Positions 1 to 5,452 of a DNA stretch of 8,245 nucleotides are shown here, piece by piece. The DNA is from Bordetella parapertussis (GTDB lineage Bacteria; Pseudomonadota; Gammaproteobacteria; Burkholderiales; SG8-39): positions 1 to 8,245 of the forward strand of contig CAMBSA010000055.1 of assembly GCA_945869935.1 (NCBI GenBank), read 5' to 3'. Below the pieces are notes generated by a model. That model did no database searches. It saw nothing but the letters and a program-made list of their open reading frames with translations, and was not told the origin of the DNA. The position numbers and the translations under genes are program-made. How positions within the stretch are numbered: the first letter of the stretch is position 1; every line of letters starts with the position of its first letter.

Positions 1-473
1 ACGAGTTCCGAGTCGAACACCACCAGCTTCTCACGAAACAGCAGCCTGCCATCCACCGCCTCTATCCGGTCGCGATGCTCGCCCACGCTGAACACGCGGG
101 TAAGGTCATCGCGCATGGTCTCGAACGCGGCGTAGCGCGCTCGTGCCTCAAGCAGCCCGTCCTTCCAGCCGATGATGCGGATGTTCGATACGAGCCGTCG
201 GATGTAGCGCGGGCCGTAGACCGCGGTCTTGCGGATCGCCTGAACGCGGTCCATCAGGTAGCCGCGGCTTTCGCAGTGCACCGTCGCGATCGGCAGGTCG
301 TTCGCCTGGTTCTCGCGTGGCACGATCCGGTACAGACACTGCTCGGTGAAGAAGGCTGGCCAGTCCTCGTAGCGTTCGCCGTCCAGACAATCCACGTAAT
401 CGGCGTACAGCTCCTCGAGTTCCAGCCTGAGCTCGTGCTTGCCCATCGAAAGATATTCCTCGCGGGAGGTCAT
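1..473 (-). CDS. Aromatic-ring-hydroxylating dioxygenase beta (small) subunit, 3' end cut by window
   Basis: Small subunit of a Rieske non-haem iron oxygenase. It has the NTF2/SnoaL-like fold, is structural, and packs under the alpha trimer in the cytoplasm. Translating the minus strand from ATG 473-471 gives 157 residues with no stop before base 1. The family usually has about 155-180 residues, so only a short C-terminal tail is missing. Visible hallmarks are the ELYADYVDCLD helix (about 21-31), WPAFFTEQCLYRIVPREN (38-55) and a DRVQAIRKT-like stretch near 75-84. These resemble, from memory, NagH of salicylate 5-hydroxylase and less closely TphA3. The start lies 2 nt after the alpha stop, with only a weak G-rich Shine-Dalgarno inside alpha, so translational coupling is likely. 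ATG at residue 10 is a possible alternative start. Family call is firm; substrate is unknown. Confidence 0.9.
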   Translation of the reverse strand, partial: MTSREEYLSMGKHELRLELEELYADYVDCLDGERYEDWPAFFTEQCLYRIVPRENQANDLPIATVHCESRGYLMDRVQAIRKTAVYGPRYIRRLVSNIRIIGWKDGLLEARARYAAFETMRDDLTRVFSVGEHRDRIEAVDGRLLFREKLVVFDSEL

Positions 474-475
474 TG

Positions 476-1699
476 TCAGAGCCCCATCACTTTGCGGTAC
501 TGGTCGTAGAACGCGCGAATCATGCCTTCGGACGCGGAGTGGTCCTCCTCGACGCTCCAGTCGCGCCCGCCCATTTCCATGACCCCGAACGCCTCCGGGC
601 TCTGTGCGATGCCGCGCTGCGCGAAGTCCATCATCTCGCTGTCGTCCACCGAGACGAAGCCTGCCGGCCCCATGAGGTTGGCCTGCCGCACCCGGCGCTC
701 GATCATCGCCGCGTCGTCGGTTTCGTAGCCGAAGAAGGTCCATGCGAGTTCGAAGTGCCCCGGACCGCGGGTGACGAGCTGGCGCATCGCGAGAGTGTTC
801 GACTGCTGCTGGATGATCAGGTTCGGCCAGAGGGTCATCAGCACGATCGTGTACTGGGGATACTCGCGCTCGGGCATCAGCATCTTCGGATCATAGAGCT
901 TGAGGTTCTCGATCAGCGAACGCATGTCCGAATTGTCCTCGGTGCGCTTCTGCTCGCCCCGCGAGGACATGGTCACCGCGTTGCGGCCGGTGGGATCGAT
1001 AAGAACGCGGTTCGGGTTGTCCGCGCGGTACAGCCCGAAGGACAGAAGGAACACGTGCAGCAGGCTCGCGTGGTACGGGTCCTTGATGTTCTCGAACATC
1101 AGCTTCCAGTTCGCGGGGGTGAGCTGGCGCGAATACCCGAGCAACTTGAGTTTCCTGCCGTCGAACACCCGGTCGAACAGGGGCAACAGGTCTGCGCCGA
1201 CGTAGGTCTCGAAGGGCTCGATCTCCTGCGCGAAAGACGCAAACACCACGCCGTTCCTGCGTGCAACGCGCAGGCGGCACAACCCGTGCTGTGTCGTGTC
1301 GAAATCCTCCGGCATGCCGCCCTTGCCCTTGATCCCGCGTCGGAAGGGCACGCCGATCAGGTCACCCTGCAGGTTGTAGGTCCACTGGTGGTAGGGACAC
1401 ATCAGCTCCGGCGCGTTGCCGCGGTGATCCTGGCGGATCTGCACACCGCGATGCGCACAGCGGTTCTCGACAACATGAATCTCGCCCGCCTCGTCGCGCA
1501 TCACCAGCACCGACTTGTCGCCGACAAAGGTACGCTTGTAGTCACCCGGATTGGGCAACTCGCATTCGAGCGCCACGTATGACCAGCTCGGTCCGTAGAA
1601 AATCCGTTCCTGCTCGCGTGCGTAGATCTCGGGATCCGAATACACCCAGTGCGGAACCCGCGAGAGGCCTCCCTCCGGCCAGCGGTGACGATCACCCAT
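476..1699 (-). CDS. Aromatic-ring-hydroxylating dioxygenase alpha (large) subunit, NagG/TphA2-like
   Basis: Catalytic subunit of a two-subunit Rieske oxygenase that hydroxylates an aromatic ring using O2 and electrons from a reductase/ferredoxin. It is 407 aa, full length (relatives about 410-425). The Rieske [2Fe-2S] site is C81-x-H83 and C101-x2-H104. The mononuclear iron site follows as ENIKDPYHASLLH, with bridging D207 and ligands H210 and H215. The third ligand is probably D353 in GPAGFVSVDD. Opening RVPHWVYSD, PNPGDYKRT, GDLIGVPFRRG and the C-terminal YRKVMG all recall salicylate 5-hydroxylase NagG. YHASLLH instead matches terephthalate dioxygenase TphA2. The substrate is therefore probably a benzoate-type acid (salicylate, anthranilate, halobenzoate or phthalate class), but this is inference. 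The start is fixed by a strong AGGAGG-type site. It lies downstream of the MarR gene and an 84-bp palindrome and is followed at once by the beta gene. No ferredoxin or reductase is visible. Confidence 0.95.
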   Translation of the reverse strand: MGDRHRWPEGGLSRVPHWVYSDPEIYAREQERIFYGPSWSYVALECELPNPGDYKRTFVGDKSVLVMRDEAGEIHVVENRCAHRGVQIRQDHRGNAPELMCPYHQWTYNLQGDLIGVPFRRGIKGKGGMPEDFDTTQHGLCRLRVARRNGVVFASFAQEIEPFETYVGADLLPLFDRVFDGRKLKLLGYSRQLTPANWKLMFENIKDPYHASLLHVFLLSFGLYRADNPNRVLIDPTGRNAVTMSSRGEQKRTEDNSDMRSLIENLKLYDPKMLMPEREYPQYTIVLMTLWPNLIIQQQSNTLAMRQLVTRGPGHFELAWTFFGYETDDAAMIERRVRQANLMGPAGFVSVDDSEMMDFAQRGIAQSPEAFGVMEMGGRDWSVEEDHSASEGMIRAFYDQYRKVMGL

Positions 1700-1703
1700 T
1701 ATT

Positions 1704-1712
1704 CCTCCTCCT
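1704..1712 (-). promoter_or_regulatory. Ribosome binding site of the dioxygenase alpha gene
   Basis: The minus strand reads AGGAGGAGG followed four bases later by ATG at 1699. This doubled purine-rich site fixes the alpha start and suggests strong initiation independent of the upstream MarR gene. Confidence 0.8.
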
Positions 1713-1752
1713 GTTTTCTGTTTTGACCCTGCGGCCCCGAATCCCCGCCAAG

Positions 1753-1836
1753 GTCATTGCGAGCGAAGCGAAGCAATCTTGGTCGTTGCCCGCGAGCGCA
1801 TGGAGATTGCTTCGTCGCCGCGATCCTCGCAATGAC
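1753..1836. repeat. 84-bp imperfect palindromic intergenic repeat (REP/MITE-like)
   Basis: The element opens with GTCATTGCGAG (1753-1763) and closes with its exact reverse complement CTCGCAATGAC (1826-1836). A second nested perfect 11-bp arm pair, CGAAGCAATCT (1769-1779) and AGATTGCTTCG (1804-1814), lies inside, leaving a 24-nt central loop. The sequence family with GTCATTGCGAGCGAAGCGAAGC at one end and GATTGCTTCG at the other is, from memory, a dispersed intergenic palindrome of many bacterial genomes; copy number here cannot be tested. It starts 53 bp upstream of the alpha start codon and ends 3 bp from the MarR stop codon. As RNA it would fold into a long hairpin that could attenuate transcription or protect the upstream mRNA end. 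Confidence 0.85.
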
Positions 1837-1839
1837 AAC

Positions 1840-2367
1840 TTACCCTGCCTTTCCGCCCCGCTTCGCGCCCTTGCCGCGCTTTTTCTGTTTTGCCACCGCG
1901 TCGCCCCAGACCTTCGCATCCAGCGGCGCGCGGCTGTAGATGTTGTTCACATGCACCAGTTGCGTCAGCATTTCGAGGAACTTCCTCTGGTCCTCCGCCG
2001 GCAGGGGCGCAAGTATGCGCTGCTCGATCTTTTCCATCATCGCGCCGACCTTGCGCAGCGCATCGCGGCCGGCGGGCGTGACGTGCAGCTTGTTGCTGCG
2101 CCGATCCTCGTCGGACCGCACGCGGGTGATCAGGCCCTTGTCGAGCAACTTCTCGATCACCTTGAGAATCGTCGTCTTGTCGAACGCGATCATCGCCGAC
2201 AGACTCGCCTGGTCGATGTTCGGCACCTCGCCGATCATCTCCAGCGCGGCGAACTGCACGGTGGTGAGCCCCACCGCCTCGGTTTCCTGAAGATAGATCG
2301 CGACCGTGATCTGGTTCAGCCGCCGGATCAGGTGCCCGGCACGCGAGTAGAAGGTTTCGAGCGACAT
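1840..2367 (-). CDS. MarR-family transcriptional regulator
   Basis: A 175-aa winged-helix DNA-binding protein, acting as a dimer in the cytoplasm; members typically repress and are released by aromatic ligands. The recognition region is at about 53-80 (QASLSAMIAFDKTTILKVIEKL), the wing at 82-97 contains the MarR-typical DEDRRSNKLHVT, and flanking helices give the dimer interface. An unusual 16-residue Lys/Arg/Gly-rich tail (160-175) makes it slightly longer than the usual 140-165. The start ATG at 2367 has only a weak GGGA/CCGGA site. It lies 70 bp downstream of the luciferase-like gene and upstream of the oxygenase genes on the same strand, so it probably regulates this aromatic cluster, including itself. 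Ligand and operator are not determined. Confidence 0.93.
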   Translation of the reverse strand: MSLETFYSRAGHLIRRLNQITVAIYLQETEAVGLTTVQFAALEMIGEVPNIDQASLSAMIAFDKTTILKVIEKLLDKGLITRVRSDEDRRSNKLHVTPAGRDALRKVGAMMEKIEQRILAPLPAEDQRKFLEMLTQLVHVNNIYSRAPLDAKVWGDAVAKQKKRGKGAKRGGKAG

Positions 2368-2437
2368 GTCCGGGTCCCGATTCAGCCAAGGATCCGGATC
2401 GTAGCCGCTCGCGATTCTTTCCGCATTGCTTCCTGAC

Positions 2438-3496
2438 CTACTTCGGCCGGAATTCCGGCATCACTTCGGCGGAGAAGAGCTCCATCGAACGCAGCGCCTC
2501 GTCCAGCGGCAGGGTGGAGAAGTTGATCTGCAGCGACGCGTGTTCGAAACCGCCGGTCTCCTCCTGCACCCGATGGATGACATCGCGCAGTTCCTTCGGC
2601 GTTCCGATCCAGGCGGAGCCGGACTTGATCAGAGAATCCATGGTCTGTGCCTTGAGGCCGGCGATCAGCTTGTCGTAGCCGGGATAGTCCTTCGAGGACG
2701 TGCCGGTCACCCAGTCGCCCGCCGACTCGACCAGCGAGTGCAGGTAACTCTCCAGCGGCGCCTTCGCGATTTCCTTCGCGCGGGCGCTGTCGCGGTGGCA
2801 GAACATGTGGAACGCGAGCATCACCTCGCCGTTGCCCGGATGGCCGGCGGCGCGCCAGGCGTCGCGATAGATCTTGAGCAGTTCGCGGACCTTGCCCCCG
2901 CCCATCGGGATCGCCATCACCGCATGGCCACCGCGTCCTGCGAACTCGAACGACTCGGGCGTGCCGATCGCGGCAATGTAGAACTTCGGCCGCGGTTGCT
3001 GCACGGTACGCGGCAGCGAGGTGGTCTCGACGATCTTGTGAAACTTGCCATCGTGACTGACGTTTTCCTTCGTGAGCAGCAGTTCGATCTGCTCGATCCC
3101 CTCGCGAAAACGCGCCACCGACTCGTCCGGCGAGATGCCGAAGCGGCGGAATTCGTGCGGCAGGAAGGCGCGCGCAAAGCCGACATCCAGCCGGCCGCCG
3201 CTGATGGCATCGACCATGCCGATTTCACCCGCGAGCTTGAGCGGATTGTTGAAAATCGGCAGCAACGCGCCCACCACAAGACGCGCGCTTTTCGTGCGCT
3301 GCGCGGCGGCGGCAAGAAAGATCAGGGGATTCGGGCTGTAGCCGCCGTACTGGTGAAAGTAGTGCTCGACGATACGCACATGGGTGAAGCCGAGGTCGTC
3401 GGCGCGGTCGACCACCCGCAGCGACTCGGAGAAATAGCGATCGCCCGGGACCTGCTCGGGGGATACATCGGGGAAAAACTGAATGCCGAATTCCAT
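2438..3496 (-). CDS. Luciferase-like (LLM class) flavin-dependent monooxygenase
   Basis: 352-aa TIM-barrel enzyme of the bacterial luciferase family, expected to use FMNH2 (or F420H2 in some members) and O2 to oxygenate a small organic substrate in the cytoplasm. Family signatures are DLGFTHVRIVEHYF (34-47, with the EH pair at 44-45), GGYSPNPLIFLAAAAQRT (51-68), LPIFNNPLKLAGEIGMVD (79-96) and the barrel motif SGGRLDVGFAR (99-109). The C-terminal portion carries IGTPKELRDVI and a closing AEVMPEF. An upstream in-frame start at 3556 would add 20 basic residues and overlap the flavin reductase; the start at 3496 is preferred because AAAGGAGG lies four bases before it and MEFGIQFFPDV is the usual family N-terminus. 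The adjacent flavin reductase 22 bp upstream makes FMNH2 supply from that partner likely. Substrate unknown. Confidence 0.92.
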   Translation of the reverse strand: MEFGIQFFPDVSPEQVPGDRYFSESLRVVDRADDLGFTHVRIVEHYFHQYGGYSPNPLIFLAAAAQRTKSARLVVGALLPIFNNPLKLAGEIGMVDAISGGRLDVGFARAFLPHEFRRFGISPDESVARFREGIEQIELLLTKENVSHDGKFHKIVETTSLPRTVQQPRPKFYIAAIGTPESFEFAGRGGHAVMAIPMGGGKVRELLKIYRDAWRAAGHPGNGEVMLAFHMFCHRDSARAKEIAKAPLESYLHSLVESAGDWVTGTSSKDYPGYDKLIAGLKAQTMDSLIKSGSAWIGTPKELRDVIHRVQEETGGFEHASLQINFSTLPLDEALRSMELFSAEVMPEFRPK

Positions 3497-3500
3497 GATG

Positions 3501-3508
3501 CCTCCTTT
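3501..3508 (-). promoter_or_regulatory. Ribosome binding site that decides the LLM monooxygenase start
   Basis: The minus strand has AAAGGAGG, then CATC, then ATG at 3496. This supports the shorter start over the in-frame ATG-like codon at 3556, which lies inside the flavin reductase gene. Confidence 0.8.
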
Positions 3509-3518
3509 GATTGAACGC

Positions 3519-4034
3519 TTACTTTTTCTGTGCACCGATGGCAGTCGCCGCACCAAAATAGCTTCCGTCTAGGTAGACGAGCGGATTCACCGCGTCGATC
3601 ACCTCCACCCGCTCGGCCTCGCCGATGCAGATGACGTGTGTACCGAACCGATGGCTCTCGCGAAGCACGCAAAAGGCACGCGCCTGGGCGCCTTCGAGGG
3701 AGACATAGCCCTCCTCCTCGATCCAGCTGCCGTTTCGGAAACGCTCCTCGCGCGTCGACTTCGAGCCGAACAGGCGCGACAGCGGTTCCTGTTCGCCGGT
3801 GAGGTAGTTGATGCAGAAGCGGCCGGCCGCGAGCAGCGGCGCAATCGCGGAGGATTCGGTGTTGAGCACCACCAGCATCGAGGGTGGCTCCATGCTCACC
3901 GAACTCACCGCGGTGGCGGCGACACCGTGGTTCAGCGTGTCGTGGCGCACCGTGACAAGGGCGACCGTGGATGCGACCCGGCGCATCGCCTGGCGCAGGG
4001 CATCTGCGGGCTTGCCCGCATCGGACTGGGACAT
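3519..4034 (-). CDS. Flavin reductase (DIM6/NTAB, HpaC/RutF-like domain)
   Basis: 171-aa NAD(P)H:flavin oxidoreductase, expected to deliver reduced FMN by diffusion to the luciferase-like monooxygenase encoded 22 bp downstream. The split-barrel flavin-binding domain fills the protein: MRRVASTVALVTV (17-29), GVAATAVSSVSMEPPSMLVV (37-56), GRFCINYL (71-78), LSRLFGS (85-91) and FGTHVICIGEAE (130-140). The length fits the family (about 160-190). An in-frame start at 4184 would add 50 residues with no resemblance to the family; the ATG at 4034 follows a perfect AGGAGG at six bases and begins a typical N-terminus. It is the first gene of the left minus-strand run, so the promoter for that run should lie in the approximately 400-bp gap upstream. 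Confidence 0.92.
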   Translation of the reverse strand: MSQSDAGKPADALRQAMRRVASTVALVTVRHDTLNHGVAATAVSSVSMEPPSMLVVLNTESSAIAPLLAAGRFCINYLTGEQEPLSRLFGSKSTREERFRNGSWIEEEGYVSLEGAQARAFCVLRESHRFGTHVICIGEAERVEVIDAVNPLVYLDGSYFGAATAIGAQKK

Positions 4035-4040
4035 GGGAAT

Positions 4041-4046
4041 CCTCCT
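4041..4046 (-). promoter_or_regulatory. Ribosome binding site that decides the flavin reductase start
   Basis: A perfect AGGAGG on the minus strand lies six bases before ATG 4034. It supports the 171-aa product rather than the 221-aa reading from 4184. Confidence 0.85.
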
Positions 4047-4155
4047 GATTCTGTGGAACTTGGCGGTCTCGGGCTTGCTGCCGGAAGCAGGATGCCAATG
4101 ATCAGCACACCACCCTAATTCTGCCGCTGCGGAACGGACTTTTCCGAGGGGGGGA

Positions 4156-4184
4156 ATAATTTTTTTCGGTAGCATACTCCGCAA
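4156..4184 (-). promoter_or_regulatory. Weak candidate sigma70 promoter for the flavin reductase operon
   Basis: On the minus strand TTGCGG (4184-4179), a 17-bp spacer, and AATTAT (4161-4156) give 3/6 and 4/6 matches to consensus. It sits in the only AT-rich stretch of the gap, beside a run of seven T (4160-4166) and seven G (4148-4154), about 120 bp before the start codon. Placement is plausible; the sequence match is weak. Confidence 0.3.
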
Positions 4185-4219
4185 TTTCCTGAAGTCAAGC
4201 CGTGCGCGACCATGCTGCG

Positions 4220-4236
4220 GCGCGGCAATTCCGCGC
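4220..4236. repeat. Short inverted repeat GCGCGG/CCGCGC
   Basis: GCGCGG (4220-4225), a 5-nt loop CAATT, then CCGCGC (4231-4236): a perfect 6-bp GC stem. It could be chance in GC-rich DNA, but it belongs to a cluster of four inverted repeats in this gap. Confidence 0.4.
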
Positions 4237-4248
4237 GGGAAACAATAA

Positions 4249-4298
4249 GGGAACCGCTGATCAAGTCCAATTTCGAGGCTTGAAGGTTCAGCGTTCCC
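4249..4298. repeat. 50-bp imperfect palindrome
   Basis: GGGAAC (4249-4254) pairs with GTTCCC (4293-4298). After a bulged C, GCTGA (4256-4260) pairs with TCAGC (4288-4292), and TCAAG (4261-4265) pairs with CTTGA (4279-4283). That gives 16 paired positions with small bulges around a central loop. The layout, with interrupted arms and no coding content, resembles a dispersed palindromic element, but no second copy is in the window. Confidence 0.6.
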
Positions 4299-4307
4299 TC
4301 TGAGATG

Positions 4308-4335
4308 GGGGAGCTACGAGGGGGCGTAGCCCCCT
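4308..4335. repeat. G/C-rich hairpin with two alternative foldings
   Basis: Fold one: GGGG plus GCTACG (4308-4318, one bulged A at 4312) pairs with CGTAGCCCCC (4325-4334) around the loop AGGGGG. Fold two: AGGGGGC (4319-4325) pairs with GCCCCCT (4329-4335) around GTA. The two compete for the same 3' arm. No long T-run follows on either strand, so an ordinary intrinsic terminator is not clearly supported. Confidence 0.55.
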
Positions 4336-4351
4336 TGTTCAGTGGCTCCTA

Positions 4352-4380
4352 AGGCCGCGACCTTGCTGCCGTCGCGGCCT
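4352..4380 (-). terminator. Perfect 10-bp hairpin downstream of FAH-family gene, possible terminator
   Basis: AGGCCGCGAC (4352-4361) and GTCGCGGCCT (4371-4380) form a perfect 10-bp stem with a 9-nt loop, about 50 nt past the FAH-family stop at 4431. The stem is strong enough to end transcription, but the minus-strand sequence after it begins TTAGGAG and lacks a T-tract, so it may instead protect the mRNA 3' end. Confidence 0.45.
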
Positions 4381-4430
4381 GCCGTATCGGACATGCGCGG
4401 CGCATCGACGCCGAACGGATCGGATGCCGG

Positions 4431-5315
4431 TTACGACGCAGCCACCACCAGGTCCATTTCGCCGATCTTGTCCATCACGCCGTGGAGCTTGTCGCCGGCG
4501 GCGAGGCGCTGCACGCCCGCGGGTGTGCCGGTGCTGATCAGCGTGCCCGGCAGGAGCGTCAGTTGGCTGGAGAGGAAGCGGATGTGGTCGTGCAGGTTGC
4601 AGATCATGTTTCCGGTGTAGGCATTCATCACCTTTTTCCCGTTCTGCTCCACATGGAAATGCAGGTCGTGCGGATTCGGAATTTCATCCGCGGTGACGAT
4701 CCAGGGGCCGAGCGCGGTGAAGGTATCGAAGCCCTTGCGGATGTTGCGGGTGTTCTGCTTGCCGATGCCCCAGGGATCGCGCTGACTGAGATCCCACAGC
4801 ATCAGGTAGCCGAACACGTGGTCGAGCGCCTTTTCTTCGTTCACGTAGCGCGCCGGCTTGCCAACGATCGCGCACAGCTCGCACTCGAAATCCACATGCT
4901 TGGACACCTTGGGCAGTACCACCGTGCCGTTGGGACCGATGATCGAGCTGACAGGTTTCAGGAAGAACTCCGCCATCAGGTCGTCCTTGGGCAGATCGTC
5001 GGGCAGGAAGGACTTCACCCGCTCCTTCATCTCTTCCTGGTGGTCCTTGTAGTTGGACGCGGCGCACCAGATCGAAGGCGGATTGGAGATCGGGGGCAGC
5101 AGTTTTACCGAGGCGAGCGCCACCGGGGCGCCGGTCTTCGTCACGTCGCGGATCGAGTCCATCGCGCCCGGCCGGTTGGCGAGCGCATCGATCACCTCCA
5201 GCATCGTGTAGCCGGCACGAACGTGACCGGCCTTCACCAGAGCCTCGCCGATCGGGTACACCTTGTCGTCGACCACGGCGCCGGCACGGTTGTCGTTGTA
5301 TTGGCAGATCTTCAT
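4431..5315 (-). CDS. Fumarylacetoacetate hydrolase (FAH)-family protein
   Basis: 294-aa cytoplasmic metal-dependent enzyme of the FAH fold; members hydrolyse C-C bonds of, hydrate or decarboxylate acyl-pyruvates and related keto acids from aromatic ring cleavage. The N-terminal lid (about 1-75) starts MKICQYNDNRAGAVVDD; the core begins at PPSIWCAASNYKDHQEEM (79-96). Probable divalent-metal ligands are E144 and E146 (HVDFECELCAIVGK) and D175 (LWDLSQRD). KGFDTFTALGPWIVT (194-208) includes the conserved lysine 194, and a late STGTPAGV loop is typical. The same frame is open to 6278, but beyond 5315 it is antisense to the plus-strand gene and has no family similarity; AGGA seven bases before ATG 5315 supports the shorter start. 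A role after the Rieske oxygenase, for example fumarylpyruvate hydrolysis of a gentisate route, is inference; NagK-type enzymes are shorter. Confidence 0.92.
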   Translation of the reverse strand: MKICQYNDNRAGAVVDDKVYPIGEALVKAGHVRAGYTMLEVIDALANRPGAMDSIRDVTKTGAPVALASVKLLPPISNPPSIWCAASNYKDHQEEMKERVKSFLPDDLPKDDLMAEFFLKPVSSIIGPNGTVVLPKVSKHVDFECELCAIVGKPARYVNEEKALDHVFGYLMLWDLSQRDPWGIGKQNTRNIRKGFDTFTALGPWIVTADEIPNPHDLHFHVEQNGKKVMNAYTGNMICNLHDHIRFLSSQLTLLPGTLISTGTPAGVQRLAAGDKLHGVMDKIGEMDLVVAAS

Positions 5316-5378
5316 GGAATTTTCCTGGTAGCCGAAGGTGGGTGGCGCCGGCTCGGGTCGAGGCGCCGATTCTTGCAT

Positions 5379-5390
5379 CGCCGGCCGGCG
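5379..5390. promoter_or_regulatory. Perfect 12-bp palindrome in divergent control region
   Basis: CGCCGGCCGGCG is identical to its reverse complement and lies directly before a TATGAT hexamer in the 120-bp gap between divergent genes. It is a candidate operator, though GC-only palindromes arise easily in such DNA. Confidence 0.3.
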
Positions 5391-5391
5391 G

Positions 5392-5397
5392 TATGAT
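5392..5397 (+). promoter_or_regulatory. Candidate -10 box for the CmcJ-like gene
   Basis: TATGAT (5/6 match to TATAAT) lies 38 bp before ATG 5436, an ordinary leader length. No good -35 hexamer is found 16-18 bp upstream, so an activator or chance is possible. Confidence 0.3.
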
Positions 5398-5422
5398 GTC
5401 GGCCGGAGCGAGATGAGCGCGC

Positions 5423-5452
5423 ATTCTAGCCGCCCATGCTGCCCACCATCAA
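5423..5452 (-). promoter_or_regulatory. Candidate sigma70 promoter for the FAH-family gene
   Basis: On the minus strand TTGATG (5452-5447), an 18-bp spacer and TAGAAT (5428-5423) match consensus at 4/6 and 5/6. Its -35 would overlap the first codons of the plus-strand gene, giving tightly packed divergent promoters and a leader of roughly 100 nt. Confidence 0.4.

Larger units (their letters stand above)
4035..4430. other. Non-coding gap between FAH-family gene and flavin reductase operon
   Basis: About 396 bp with no supportable gene on either strand. The part next to the flavin reductase (4035-4200) should hold its leader and promoter, including an AT-rich patch. The rest (4220-4380) is packed with inverted repeats, listed separately. 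Short open frames extending in from both sides lack ribosome binding sites and family resemblance. Confidence 0.8.

Noticed and set aside
473..1582. 369-aa open frame on the plus strand opposite the Rieske alpha gene
   Set aside because: Antisense to a gene with intact Rieske and iron-ligand motifs; His/Arg/Ala/Val-rich shadow composition, no ribosome binding site and no recognisable domain. Such long antisense frames are expected in GC-rich DNA.
1753..1836. tRNA or CRISPR-like explanation for the 84-bp repeat
   Set aside because: It has no cloverleaf arms, anticodon or CCA-end pattern, and no tandem repeat-spacer periodicity; it is one nested palindrome.
2391..2400. Palindrome GATCCGGATC just upstream of the MarR start as an autoregulatory operator
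   Set aside because: Only 10 bp, no second copy near the other promoters, and such short palindromes are common by chance; kept as a note only.
2426..3514. 362-aa open frame on the plus strand opposite the luciferase-like gene
   Set aside because: Antisense shadow of a clear LLM-family gene; no Shine-Dalgarno and no family resemblance.
4035..4184. 50-residue N-terminal extension of the flavin reductase
   Set aside because: No family resemblance and no RBS at 4184, while a perfect AGGAGG precedes ATG 4034.
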